From Aphelocoma coerulescens (taxonomy: Eukaryota; Chordata; Aves; Passeriformes; Corvidae): a DNA stretch of 64,000 nucleotides. The translations under genes and the position numbers were made by a program. The notes below the pieces were generated by a model, which made no database searches, was not told the origin of the DNA, and was given only the letters and a program-made list of their open reading frames with translations. The stretch's first letter is position 1. Every line of letters starts with the position of its first letter. Shown piece after piece: positions 50,486-63,980 of this stretch. The stretch lies in NCBI RefSeq assembly GCF_041296385.1, contig NW_027184085.1:56883109-56947108 (forward strand), read 5' to 3'.

Positions 50486-50580
50486 AATCTGTCTTAGGGT
50501 CAACCTGTGCTCGAGCAGGGATTAGGCAAGATGACCTCCAGAATTCCGTTCTGGCCTTCGCCTGCCTGTGATTCTATGAA
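50128..50580 (+). mobile_element. Internally deleted CR1 LINE copy
   Basis: The left part (50128 to about 50485) is the esterase region of CR1 ORF1. The right part (about 50494-50580) is the CR1 3' tail: CTCGAGCAGGGATTAGGCAA, GATGACCTCCAGAATTCC and a final GTGATTCTATGAA octamer. Everything between them in a complete CR1, the remainder of ORF1 and all of ORF2 (about 3 kb), is missing. Most CR1 copies lose their 5' end and keep a continuous 3' part, so a copy that keeps ORF1 and the tail but not ORF2 is unusual. The cause may be a later deletion, template switching, or copying of a spliced transcript; the sequence does not decide. Confidence 0.8.
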
Positions 50581-52384
50581 CATATAACATTAAGTATAGC
50601 AGATATTAATCTGATTCCAGGTGAAGGATGTTTTTTTCTGCAATTTTTGGATAAAGCTATGACTGGCAAAAAATGAGACCTAAAGTATGCTCCTGACAAA
50701 ATATTGTCAGAGAAGATTTGTTTTTAAATTATGATAGAAACAAAGGAAACTATTTAAAACTCAGACTTAACCACCAGCAATTATGGCCAGAACTGGACAG
50801 ATGGTCCAATTCCATTTCCTGAAATGATATATAGCTCTCTGCAAGGCTTACTTTATGGGATATGAAAGAGCTTCTTCTCCCTTCCCTCGAGGCTTTTACC
50901 CAAGTCCCTTCTGCCCCATTTCCTCTCTCTGCTGGAGGAGTTTTCTGCCGTTCACAGGAGAGCAGCTGAGCAGAAACTGGAAAAATTCTACTGCCTGCCG
51001 CCACTGTCCCTCTACAGATGAGTGACAGAGTTACACCCTGCCTCTTACATAGCTATTGGGTTACAGACAGTAAATGATAGCTGTGCACTTATAGCAAGAG
51101 CAGGGAAGTTTAGCTGGGATAAATGATCCTTGGTTCCTCCTGGGGTGTTACTGAAAGCAAAGAAGAAGTAAAATTAAACAGACCTATTAATTGTCCTTCC
51201 TGACTGGTGTCAATCAAGCACAACTTCTCAGAGGTAGGTAAAACTACACTGTAAACTGAGGTAGCTAAGAGTCGTCTCTCAGTAGCAGGAATTTGGCAGA
51301 AATTTTTTTTATAAGAGTAGAAGCAAAAAGATACCTCACACCTTTGAATACAGGGCTATCTTTTTCTTTTGATCCCAGGAAAAACTTGTGACCACTTCTG
51401 TCTTGTTTTAGAATAGAAGAGGCAGCTTGATATTTTTTCTGAATGAGCTGGTAGAAAACAGTGAAACACATAATGATACCAGTTTATACTCAGACTCTAG
51501 CAAAATATAAATATTGAATTTTATGTCTAATTGCCACTTACTCATTGCCTCATAAATTAGAAACTGCTATTCAGTAGCAAACCATTTGTTTAACATGGTG
51601 CTGCACTTTTTATATCAAACAGTTGTGGGCCTCTTTTCTTCCCCTACTTTGGTTAAAATATATAGCTCCCTTTGGAATTGTTAGATTAATTTGGTTTGGT
51701 TTATAGTTTGTATGTAAATGGCTCACAGTCCATAGGGTCTAGCTTTCCCTTTTATAAATAATGCCCTTTTTATGGTGCAATTAGGATGCAGTGTGTTTTT
51801 GCAATGCACCTCAGAGGTAAGCGTGACAAATGGGAGGTACTAAAAGTTCTGTTACTTTTCCTCCCTGGCACAAGCAGAACCTCAAGAATCCAGAATAAGG
51901 ACTATAATGGTGGTTGTGCATATATTCAGTCCACAGTTTCTACTGTGTACCATAATTTTTATTCTGGTGCTTTACTGTGCTGCTGCATTTGTACTTGATG
52001 TTTACCTCTGTTAAGGGGCTTCTCAGGATTGTCTGTTTATCTATGCAAGCACAGATTAATACATGCATTTTGTAATGAATTTGAAGTTATTTATGTGAAT
52101 GTTAACAGGTGTATACAAAATATATACATATATTTACAGTACATTCAACTCACGACCAAAACTGGATTTATGGTAAACAATAAGAACATGAGAGTCCTTG
52201 TAACTTATAACAACTGCATAAAAAATGATGAGATGTTGTGGGGCATTTTAAGTGAGCAGTTACAGCTTATACTCATTCTAATGGATATTTTTATTCTTCT
52301 GCCTATATGGAAGATGTATAGCTGAGATACCCTCAAGGTGCATGTAAACCATTTCACCAAACAATTTGTTTTTAACATCAAGTC

Positions 52385-52398
52385 AAAAAAAAAAAAAA
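52385..52398 (+). repeat. Poly(A) run of 14
   Basis: Uninterrupted A; no retrocopy or target-site duplication seen around it. Confidence 0.85.
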
Positions 52399-53989
52399 TC
52401 CCTAGCTCCTTTATGTAAAGGAATATACACATACACAAACAAGCTCGTTTGTAGAACAGATCCATCTTTGAAAAGGCTTTGCACCAGGCTTTAAATAATA
52501 TATGTAGAAGAAAATAATTCTAGAGAAAAAAAAGGTTATTTGTTACAGTGCCCAGTTATCACTCTTTCTTTGGAAAAATCTTCAAACAGTTTAGTTCATT
52601 TCTATGTCACAGTGAAAGTGCTAATGCAAAGTCTTTTACGGAAAATGTTCCCATGGTCATTCTTCCATTCTCCCCTCTTGCCTAGAAAACTTACAGTTAC
52701 AAAACCACGAAACAGAAACAGCATCTCATGACAAAGGTAAACAATCACACATTTTACATCTTTTTCACATATCAAATACATAGAGTATTTTTTTCTTTAT
52801 TCCAAAATTGCTTCAAAATTTTTAAATTGTGAACAAAAAATGCGTTTTAATCAATCTGCATGCTGTTAACAACACGCAACCAGAAAGATGAACTAAAAAC
52901 ATTTAATACATAATTTGGAATGAAGTGTTCAGTTTGTACACATTTAGAAATGCATCAGCTTGTAGAAACCATGAAATCACAAGTCAGACATTAAGAAATA
53001 AAGTCACCATTACTATTCAATTTGCAAAGAAAAATAAACCCAGTCAATATCATTTGCTACATGAAATGAATCTACATTAATCTGATGAAAAATCAGAACA
53101 GCACAAGTGCTGATGCTTGTCTGTTCCTGTTACAATTGTGTTACAGCTCACACTCCAGGTGAGCATAAAGGAGTGAATGTGTAAAAGAAATGGAAATGGC
53201 TTGGGGTCAGATTTGTTTTGGCATATGAGGTGGGAAGCAAGTAGCAGTGATGTGCCGCTTTCCTAGATATCACCTTAATAGGGGCCCCTTGCCTCTTCCA
53301 GGGCAAGTTCCTGAGACATAAACCACATTCATTAGACATTATTGTTTGTATAGCCAGCTCTGTGAATTAAGCTCTCTAAACCTGTAGACTTTTGAGATGA
53401 TCTCTACTCCACCCAGGCTCACACAAAAAAAAGAAGAAAAAAGAAAAGTGGCATAGTTATCTGTCATTACTGTCTTGTAAGATTCTGGGGCTATCCAAAC
53501 TCATCAGTACCACATGAAGAGAATCCAAGCACCTGGAAACAGCCATCCTTTTGGATTTTCCTGTTGGTGGTCAGTCAACTTTATTCAACCACGATCAGTC
53601 TACTTAGAAGATGACAATAATGTTACCTATGGCAGGATTGGTGCTAGGGAATTGAATAGATTTTTTTTAAGTGTGGAGCTGGAGACCATTGAGTTCTCAC
53701 CTGCACTCTTTGATACCAGACAGAAAGCAGGTCCAGCTGTGTTTGGCAAATGCTGTCTTGAAATCTTAATTCAGGAGGGATGCAAAGCTTTGGGAGAGTC
53801 CACTGTTAACCTTGAAAGAGAATATTTCATTACCCAGGTTTGGCTGCCTCCTCATCATGGAAAGCCTGATTCTACCCTTTGAGCATCCCCTGAAGCTCAG
53901 TAAGAAATACCTCTATATTTTTACTGTCCTCATGTGCTTTGAGAATGAATATCCTTTTCTTATTTTATTCTTCTCACTGTCTGTTCTAG

Positions 53990-54038
53990 CATATATGTAT
54001 AAATACATATAAATATATACACGTATATATATCATGTG
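53990..54038. repeat. TA-rich microsatellite
   Basis: Alternating CATATATGTAT, AATACATATAAATATATAC and ACGTATATATAT units. Simple repeat only. Confidence 0.85.
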
Positions 54039-57000
54039 TAGGCATGCTCCTTACTGGATTACCAGAGGCTTACAATTTCTTTTTTGTCTACTTCACAATT
54101 TTTTTTGCATAAATGCAGAAAGAGAGCTATGAAGAAAAGAATGCCCAAGGATTTAAACAAGGACTTTGCAATGTGGGAGGACCTGGGAGAGCAAGGCTGG
54201 CTAACAGAGGATGCACACTCTGTTAATATACTTTTTTCAATAGTAAGGCTGAAGATACACTGCCTGGAACAGAGTAGATTAGTTTTTGCTGGCTTTTTGT
54301 TTTGTTTCATTTAGATTATTTTTATTACAAAACAAATTTTCCATCAAATTGAAAAACAAATTGAAAATCGTTACACTACTGAAGAACTGTGTAAACAAAA
54401 ATACCTTGGAAAACAAGCACATTTTGGGAGTGGGAGTAACTGATTTTTTAAAAAGAATATGCTTGTATCTTAATTTTTAAAAAGCCCCTTTATGCACGAA
54501 TGACAAATATATAGGATTTTTTACTATTTGAAATAAGAACCTGAGCTTTACATGCACACATGTGAACAGCTGTGTGCCTTATTCCTATGGCTGCCACTGA
54601 GGACACCATGAAAATAGAAAGGAAAGCATGCAGGCAGCAAGTGAAATCATGCTATATGCACATAAAATATGAAAGCTAATATTTTTCTTCAGCTTCACAG
54701 TGCTTTGTCTTTCTCCCTTACACATTTTTATTAAGCTCTCCAGAGAAGCCATTGCCTTCAGTTGATCTTTATGTTAGTGAACACATTGTCAGAGCTTAAT
54801 AAGTAGTCAGGGATGCTGTGCAGATTTGTGGCTCACAGTGAGAGGGCAGCTCAAAAGGGGAGTGTGTAGAGACGTGTGAAAAAGCTGTTCAGACAGTGGA
54901 AAGTCTGTGGACTGGGGATGTGTGAAGAGTCTGCATTCTTAGCTTACAGCTGGGTGGATGCAATACTGAAGAAAGCATCAAAAATTTCTTCATGTGCTGA
55001 AAAATGCTGAGATGTTGAAATGGAGAAACAAAGGCCCAGGAATAAGAGGAAGATTTTTAGTAGAGTACATATGAAACTGTTATTGTTGTACAAAAGTCTT
55101 AAATAAAATTCATAATTTTGGCAGGTTTTTCCCATGTTATTGCAGCATGGACACCATCAGTAGAAATACAGGCTTTTTGTGAGTTTCCTAGTTGAATGAG
55201 AAGAATAAATATAATCCTCTTTCCCTGGTGAAAAAAAAAAAAATCCTGTCCTTTTCCATAGTTTCAATGGGGAAATGGCCTCATCTCACCTGTCTTTGGA
55301 GGACAGTACACAAAAGTCCTGCTCCTGGGAAGCAACACCAGCACACTACTGCAAAATGGTCTACTATGAGACATGTCCATGTCCTAGAAACACAAAACTA
55401 CAGGAGACTCAGACTTCATCTGTATTGATCCTGATGGCATCAGTCAGCTTCTATACACACCGGGCTTCCTAATGGAAAACTATTGAGAAACATCAGTGAA
55501 ATGAAATATATTTTGTTCCCCTGTCATCTTTCAGAAAAGGAAGACAGACTGCAACACAGTTGAAAAAAATGAATTTTGAGAAGGAAATTGGAACAGACCC
55601 AAATATGTAAAGTTTTTTTTCATATTTTAGACTCAAACTCTATAATTCAGTTTGGTAGTTGTACTCAAATAAAGCAAAAATATTTCTCTTTAACCCTCAT
55701 AGCTTCATTTGATCCAAGACCATCTTTGTGCACAAAAAATAAGATGTGTCAAAAAAAATCTTCAGAGGTAAAATATATCAAGAAGTCGTGCTGTTATTTA
55801 ATGTGTTGTATTACCTTATCATGACATCATAATAAATCCAGGACCTATGGTCATAATCAGGAATCAGTACTGTGAAATCAAAGATCACATCACAGTTTCT
55901 CAGCTATGCTCTCCTCTGCACCTGTACCAGTAACTGGATGTGCTTTACAAGGAAGGCTTTTATGATTACAGGGTGGAGAAAAGGCTCAACAACAGTAACA
56001 AATTGTGGAGTGGCTTTTGTAGTACTTCAAGAGGCAGGAATCTCTGAAATTCACTCCTGATATCACAGTCTGACACTGCCTCAAATCCTCTTACTCTCCA
56101 CTCCTCAGATCTGAAGATATAAATAAGTGGTCAATGCAGAAATAGCACAAATAGTTATGTGGACAGCTAAACATATGAATAAGAAGGGAGTTCTTCTGCT
56201 AGGTTTTGTTGTAGCAATTTTTCTTGTTTGCTACTGGACCAGGAAGCAGGGTAGTCTTGGCACTATGAGAAGAGTAATTTAGGAAGTTAAAGTTGCACAG
56301 TTCATTTGAACACAAGCATGATAAATTCCACAAGATTTTTATAGCTGGTATGATGTGCAGCCCACAGCTAGGAGTAAATCTGTCCAGCTCCTTAGTGTTT
56401 TTTGCAAACAGCATGCCTCTTCCTTGGCTCATTCAACAGATGGCCTCAGTGCTTATAAACTCCCTACAATAACGCAGATTATTTTTCAGATTACCTTCAA
56501 GCTCAATACGCTATTCTAGCCAAACCTTAGATTTGCTGTGTTCAGAAACAACTAAAACAGAAATTTCTGGGGAATATGATTCTTATGACAGTATTTGAGA
56601 AGGCATTTGTTGGCAGGTGTGAGATCAGCATTTTTCATGGCAATTAAAGTCATATTTCATATTTGAAGAATAAATATTCCTTTTGCTTTTACTATCAGTG
56701 TCTTTGAAGTATATCATACAGATACAATGTCTAGTTGTTTCATTCTAAACACCCATTTTGGATGCAACACTATGTGATAAGAAACCTGCAAAATATCTCT
56801 GTTCCTTCAGAAAAAGAAAAAACAACAACAGATCCTTATGGGACATGGAAAACCCTGATGTGTTGTGTGAAGGTCCTGGCACAATGCCTTTTTTTCTAAC
56901 CCTTTCTTTTTTTAACCCAAGATAGGAACACAAGCCCGAGGTAAATTGTTGTGCAGTGAAAGCAGATTTTGTTTTGAGCTCTGACTATTTTTCTATTAGT

Positions 57001-59574
57001 CGCTCTTAGTGCATGACTGCAGGTGCTGTGTACGCTCATTTTAGCTCTCCATGTGGTTAGCTGCAAGCTTGAAAATCTTGATCTAGACACATCTCTGTCC
57101 CTGCAGCATATTAACAAGAGTCATTGCTAGTGGTCTAACTTCTACCTTTTTTTTTCAATAGGGAGAGTGACAAGGGATAACTCAATGAAGAGTGAGAAAG
57201 TGCAAAAAAGCAGGAAAGAAAGTTAACCAATCTCACTCATAATCTGAGAGTGATGTCAAAACAAATGTCTGGTGAGTGAAAAGGATGAGGTTTGCCATTT
57301 CACTCCAACTCTGCTTGTGCTGTAGTCTGCCTTGGCGCTGTGATGTGTGGGCACACACTCCCCACGGCCCTATGTTTGCAGGAATATCTATCTGTAAGTA
57401 AGCATCGGTTTCCCTGTCAACACCACACATTTGCTCTGTGTTGCAGTGAGAGTGGGCACGGGCATCTAAAAAGAGTAAAATCTGTCTGTTTGGCACATAA
57501 CATCTTGTGGTTTTTCCCATTAGGTATTATTTAAAGTGTTTTCTTTCCACCCATCCGTCTAATTCTGCTTCCTTTTTTTGCACTACTATATTCACCCCTT
57601 AGGATGATCAGCACTACAAAACCTGGCAACAAGGCCGTTTTTACCAGTGACAGCCCAACTGGAATATATATCCTTGTGACTCCTGGAAAAATTTGCAAAG
57701 TTTCACTGCTTTGTGAGGCTTAAGTTACAGCTAACCTGGTTGCCAGGAGAGGTGCTTCAGAGAAATGACAGTGAAAACTCTGTCTTATGTTAGTTTATGT
57801 CCCAAAGCCTGAAGTTAAGTAAACAAGAGAGCTTGGCCTTCAGAAAAGACAAAGTAAGAGACTTTGACTCCAGAGGACTGGAGATGAAGTTGTAAAAGCT
57901 CTGGCACATCACACCTGTTTTGCTTTGCATGTGACCCTCTCTTTTCACAGCATTTAATACCATCAATTGGTTATTGCCACTAAAATAATGTTATAAGCAC
58001 ATTTAGAGTATTGATATCTGTAGATGAAATTCATGTCCCTGTTTTGTGCCACATTAAGAAGAGCAATGATAGCAATCTTGAAGTCATTGTTATTTCATCT
58101 ATTTGCCCTTAAAAATAATCATATCCTCCCTCCAGATTCACTGCAACTTCATGTGTCAGAGTATGAACTCTCAGGAAAAACGCTACCCAAAATATGAGCA
58201 AAACAAGAATGTCAGAATGACCACCTATAGCTTGAATTAATCTCTCCTATTATCCTGATTTTAACTGTTTCTACTCTCACAGTAATTGATTATGCAACTG
58301 GTTTCTGAATTTCTAAGTTTAATATTTACATAATATTTCTAATTATTGCATCAAGTAGTTTTATCAGGAAACACTGAATATTTGAAGCGGTACTACAGAC
58401 TGTGGTTCTATTTCTTTTGTTAAAATGTGTATTTCTTTAATAAACACATTCGTTCCATTTTGATTTTAATGACAAAATTTTAAAAATTCCTTCAAGAAAT
58501 GGGATTATACATATAAAAGGAGTTATCTTGTGTGTTTTTTCTTTGGTGGAAGGCATTTTGGTACTCAAAAGATGTTTGGTGCCCCTATATGACCTGGATA
58601 CCGGAAACTCTGTGCTTTGCCTCCAGATTTTACTTTCTTCAGTTTACCATTCTCTTCAGACTCTTACTATCAGTGATATGAAATGCTGTGCACTGATAGG
58701 TATTGACAGATCCCGATTAAAATTCATTTCACATCGCCTACTATTACTTCAAAGGAACAAAGTTCTTTTTTTTAAAGAAAACCTAAGTTTTCTTTGAGGT
58801 GCTGAGCATGAAAACAGTGTCTTTGTTTGATAAGCAACATCTGATGCTTCCTCTCTTTTCAACTCAACAACTGGTCACTATTGAAAATCTGTAAAAGCTG
58901 GATTTTGGTTTTGTCACATCCAGGTGCTGTTGACAGCTAACAAACTGCTATTTGGAAAGCAGTGCTTATCCTTACCAATTTCCTAAGGCAGAAGAAATAG
59001 GAAAAGGTACCACAGCTTGAGGCACAGCATTTGTTTTCAGGCTAGCTCAGTATATTTTGACTCAAGGGAAGCTGCTTCATTTCAATGCCATTTTCTTCTG
59101 TTCATAGCCATTTAGAACCTGGTAGTTAAATCCTGTTCCCCTTTCACTCTGCTTGCAAGTTGCATGTAAACTTCCAGTAACTTTTGCCTCCTTTTCCTCA
59201 TTCTGAACAAGTCCAAGTCAATTTTGCATTACAGGGACATGGCATCTATATGGAAGACAGTAAAAATCTTGTCTTCTGAAACTGAACTGAACCAAGTAAA
59301 TCCAAACAGAACACTTCTCTTGCATTTGCTTCATTACCTCAAACAGTTTTGATTGATTTCCAAGAACCAAGTTGCAACCACAAATTTCAACCATCAATCC
59401 TAGCTTTAGTGACCAGGATCATGTGGAAAATAAAAGCATAGATCCTTGGGTCTTATCTCTTCCTTGGACTAGCTCTCTTCTGATTTCTCTGCACTCTATT
59501 ACTGCCAACATCTAGTACATAATGCAACCGACAGCCAAGAAAAGACCCCCTTTTAAAGTGATACTGTGTTCAGG

Positions 59575-59624
59575 AAAGATGTGAGTCTTATATTTTCCAA
59601 AAGATGTGAGTCTTATATTTTCCA
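59575..59624. repeat. Perfect 25-bp tandem duplication
   Basis: The unit starting AAAGATGTGAGTCTTATATT and ending TTCCA occupies 59575-59599 and recurs without mismatch at 59600-59624. Perfect identity points to a recent event, and the copy number may vary between individuals. It lies in noncoding DNA. Confidence 0.95.
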
Positions 59625-59984
59625 GGTTTACCAGGGAAAAGCAACATATTACTAAAACATCACATAATTCATGGATTGATTTAATAAATATATGTCTTTT
59701 GCCAGACTCCAAACCCTTTGAAAATCTCAGCAAAAAAAGATAGCCTTATAGTTCAGACCTGCTTTCAGCAAAAAGTCCTAAGCACTGCCAGTCTTCCCCG
59801 GCGCCCAGCCAATGAAGGCAACTGTTGTTGGCATAATATTTCACATGGTACAAACAGACCTTCCACTGTGATCCTCCAGCCACCATAAAGATGGTCTGTC
59901 AAGTCTGCTTGTTGCAGGCTCTCACCAGTAAAAATGGGTGCCTCCACTTTCCATAGGACCCAGTAAAGTCACAGGTCCGGGAAA

Positions 59985-60120
59985 GTGGCATTTCCTCATT
60001 AAGAGCAATTAGCCTCAGCCTGCATCAATCTTTAGCCCATGTCAGCTCCTAAATGCTTATTGCCAGCTGGCACATGGGCACTGGCAATATTGCAAGGAGG
60101 CTAAAAAATCAGTCCTAGCT
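59985..60120. other. Possible conserved noncoding element
   Basis: TCATTAA (59996-60002), CAATTAG (60006-60012), a CATCAATC word and a perfect palindrome GCCAGCTGGC (60062-60071) that contains E-box CAGCTG lie within about 80 bp. Homeodomain plus bHLH site clusters of this kind are common in enhancers. Conservation is not shown. Confidence 0.22.
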
Positions 60121-61070
60121 GAACTCAGTGATGAATACCAGGAAAGGAGGTGTTTGGGCTATCAGTAGGGTGTGAACAGGACTACAGTTAATAAGAAATT
60201 AAGGACAAGTAACCTTGGCATTGGTGAATGAGTTCAGGAAAAATGAACATCCAAGTTTTCTGTCTCAGAAGTAACTAAGTCTTATGCACAAAGCCCAGAT
60301 AAGACTAACAGCGGGTCTGATGTAGTCAATGAAGATGAACCTGTTTTTTGAAATACATCCTTTGTAGCCTTCAGTGACTACAGGGTGGCATAAGACAACT
60401 TCATCTTTGAGAGGTTGATTTAAGAGGAACACATGCTCCATCAATGAGACTAAGCATGGATATACAAACAAAATCCCTGGGCAAAATCCAGAACTTTAAC
60501 ACAAGGATATCCCAATGCATGGACAACACGAGTACAGAAAGAAGAGGAAGAGCAGGAAGATAAGGGCACCAGTATGGCAGATAAACACCTTCACTGCTGC
60601 ATGCGTGAGTGTGTTGTGCATGCTGCAATGGAATCTGGGTAGAGGAAATTAACAGCTCTACAATGCTGAACAGAATTGGATACAACCTCCAATTATGAGC
60701 TATTGCCTTCATTTTCTGCCCACCTACCTGTCCTCCTTCCTTCTCGAAAAATGCAGAGGACCGTATGTCCTTGTTCCTCTGGCCTGATTTTATTTGCTCA
60801 GTAGTTCACTAAGTTTGATATCTGTCAATGCATTTTACTCCTTTCTTGCTGTCTATAACTTTCTATAGGGGGGAGGGAAACTGCTGAGTTCAGTGTGGGC
60901 ATTACTTGGCTGACTTACTCTTCCCAAATCTAGCTGAACATAGGTGACAAGCAAGGGATAACAACATAGAAATAAATCTATTTTTGAGCATTATTCATAA
61001 GGAGTTTTTTTCTGTCCTGTGGGACACTAACCTGTTCCATGTCAGGATGAAACCAGTATTTTTCAGGAAA

Positions 61071-61125
61071 ATATATTTATATGTATATATATAATATTTT
61101 AAAATTATTAAATAATTGTATTTTT
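61071..61125. repeat. TA/AAT-rich low-complexity tract
   Basis: ATATATTTATATGTATATAT followed by AATATTTTAAAATTATTAAA-like sequence. Low complexity only. Confidence 0.8.
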
Positions 61126-62729
61126 TAAAGGGAAAATAGGAAATCACACTTCATGTCTTCAAAGACCTCATTTATTCCAAGTAACCACTAGCTCGGTTAT
61201 GATAGTCCTCACCTAGCAGCCAGGTGACTTTGCTATTACTTTGTCCCTGGTCTGAACATACTTCAGTCACAGAAATGGCCTGGGTAGCAAAACATGAAAA
61301 AACATTCACCAAGAAAATAGCAGTAGCAGCAATTCTAAGCACCACTAGTGTCACTGGTTTGTTTCAATAGCCAAAAAAAATATTGTGCATATTCACATTG
61401 AGTTTTTTGAGACTCCAGCTGACCCCATTTCCTCATCTTTAACACAAAAATAATTTTAGAAATTAAAGGGTAAGTCGTATGCTGGAAGAGCCATCAGTAG
61501 TGGGAAAAAAAATAATGAGGGTGATGCATCATTATAGTAATACAGAGGAAATAAATTCTGTTATTTTGGTTTTGTATGAATTCAAGGGACTGAAAAATGA
61601 AATCATAAACTCGTACCTGGACAAGTTAAATGATGTCATGGGCTATGCCACAGGACCCAGGCAGTGCTTCCTGTATTACGACCTCCTTGAACTTGCTCTG
61701 TTAATGAACACACATCTTCCATTAACAGCTCAGGCTCCCCTGAGGCAAGTGTTGAATCTGCTCAGTGCTCTTTGACGGGGCTATCTAAAACATACGCCTT
61801 GCAATTGCCATCCACCTTCACTGCACCATCATCCACCCTAAAACTCCCTGACTCTACACAGGTAGACAATTTAAAAGCCCAACATTGACAGACAGTCTGT
61901 CACTTTCTGTCCTGGAAAGACTAAAGTTGACATTCCTGTGGTCTATTTTGAGAATAATATAGATTAACTAGGAGAGATGTAGCCAGAAAGTGTCATAATC
62001 ATTGCATCATAATTACCGAGGAAATGCTGTAATCCTGCTGGTTCACTTACTGACAGCCCATTTCTCCAGTGCAGGCATACTTCCCACAACTGGCAATGAC
62101 CCAAAAGCTATGCCAGCTTTATTCAGCACAAAACAATACGGCAGAAAGAAATAGTGTGCAGAATCATAGGAACGGCTGTATCTTAGCTGCACATCCCAGT
62201 GCAATTACTACAAAAGTGGAAAAATATGCTTATTTTGAAATATTTGGTAAGATAAACATTTAACAAACTAAGGCTGGATTTTCTCAAGTCTGTTTGCCAT
62301 TCCCATGCATTTCCTTGCACTTGAATCACAGGTTTCCAGATTATAGATTGTTAGTTGTCCCCCAGTGTTACAATTATGGGTGATGGGTTCAGTTCATATA
62401 GATGGCAAAGCTAGCAACTATCCCTGCTGCCTTTCCCATTCACTGTACCTCATTTTATATTGCCACCTTTCTATACAAGGCCTTCAGAGTGCCTTGCAGA
62501 CAAAAGACTCATTCACCTCTTGCAAGAGGAGATAAACACCTTTCCTACCACCTCTGCTTCCTCTTGACCCTATTAGCTTTACTTCTCAGATTCAGATTCC
62601 TTACCAGAAACATCAAAGTGGTATTAAAGAGGCATATTGAGAGAACAGCAATAGGAATGGCAGAGCATGTAAAAAAGGGACTGAGAGGGAAAAGACAAGG
62701 TGGTAAGGGTTTAAGATCTGGCAAGTGAC

Positions 62730-63080
62730 CAGACCCTGCTGCTGACTGACAGATATTCTACTAATCAGCAGCTGGGATAAGTCATTCAAGGTAGCTTTGT
62801 TTCCTGCATTTTATTTGCCAGAGTAACCACATTAACATGGGTCAATAGTTACAACGCCTATAATGTCTAGCACATAAACCATCATCTAACTGCCTGACTT
62901 GCTTATTACCATCTGTCATTCAAAAAGCTCTTATTTGAACTCTGCTGCTGTCAGTTCCTCATAAAGGCTTATTTTTATAATTAGATTTTTAAATAGCATG
63001 AAAAAATAAGATTCCTGCAGGATTTTTTAGCTCAGTGATGGTTCATAAGAGGATAGTAATATTGCTAGCTATTTCAGTAT
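62730..63080. other. Possible conserved noncoding element
   Basis: MEIS/TALE-type TGACAG (62747-62752) and its complement CTGTCA (62913-62918 and 62948-62953), a CTAATCAGCAGCTGGGATAA block (62761-62780) with E-box CAGCTG, and TATAATTAG lie in one segment. Repeated TALE and homeodomain sites suggest a developmental enhancer by analogy. No sequence alignment supports it here. Confidence 0.25.
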
Positions 63081-63699
63081 ATTAAATACAATCTCCTAAA
63101 TGAGCAAAACCGAAGTTAAGACCAGAAAATCATCTATGATAACAGCTTTCCACAAAATGTTGATCACTTTTATTATATTTGTATTTCAGTGCATCACAAT
63201 CTGTGTAATACTTGAAACAAAAAAACAAATGAAATAAATAACAGCATGTACTTAAACATGCTTACAGAATTATGGGGCTGTGAAAAATGACATGCTATTC
63301 AGCTACTAAGTATAAAAAATCCCAGCTGTTTGATACAGTGAGGGAAATATATTGGTTTTACATTTTATAATTTCAAACCCTGTTGTCAACAGGTAACTTA
63401 TGCTACTTTATATTCCACTCATCACAGCCCACTGTAATTCCTTCTGGCACAACCAAGTAAAATATATCCCCCTGTGCTGACACTACTTATTGTTTTTTGT
63501 CTCCTATAAATGATTTGTGGCTGTGTTTTGAATTTTTGTAAGAATATTTCCAGAAGCTTTAAAAAGAAAGAGTACAGTCAGCAGAGAAGACATAACAATA
63601 TTTGAAATAACAGCAGAAAACCTTTGGTTAATTGTCTGACCCTGCTTAATTTTCTTCCTCCTACTTTTTGCCAGAGTCCCTCTGGCCCCTCTTTTCTGT

Positions 63700-63980
63700 T
63701 CAGGCTCATCAAGTAGTCATGGAATCTATTAAACGACTTGCTTGAGGCTATTTGAGCACGTGAGTGCTGCTCACTCCAGCCCGTATGTCATACTTTGAAA
63801 TGAATTGAGAACCTGTTCGGGTATAATGAAATGTTGGTTAGGCACGCCTGTGTCTCGCCAGTGGAGGAAGGAAATACCACACATGGTGAAAACAGCCATG
63901 AGCATGAAAAGGGCTCTCTTTCATCTTGATACCTTAAGCTAATTAAAAGAGTCCATTCACAGTTTTCAGTCTCAACTATT
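63700..63980. other. Possible conserved noncoding element
   Basis: Higher-complexity DNA with surviving CpG sites (near 63735, 63759, 63782, 63818, 63844 and 63857), a canonical E-box CACGTG at 63757-63762 and TAATTA at 63940-63945. It has no repeat signature or domain-bearing frame. It may run past the window end. Confidence 0.22.

Larger units (their letters stand above)
50581..59574. other. Unique AT-rich noncoding DNA
   Basis: No gene or named transposon is recognised. The 122-codon plus-strand frame at 53514-53882 has no domain and almost no CpG, and is treated as chance. Homopolymer A-runs lie at 52385-52398 and 55231-55243, and a TA-rich repeat at 53990-54038. The stretch at about 57900-58110 has several TAAT/ATTA-type words and might be conserved, without further evidence. 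Confidence 0.55.

Noticed and set aside
53514..53882. 122-codon plus-strand open frame
   Set aside because: No family resemblance and almost no CpG; treated as chance.
62159..62172. CAGAATCATAGG as a reversed CR1 end
   Set aside because: The expected GGTTGGAAAAGACC and AAGATCAT blocks do not follow it.
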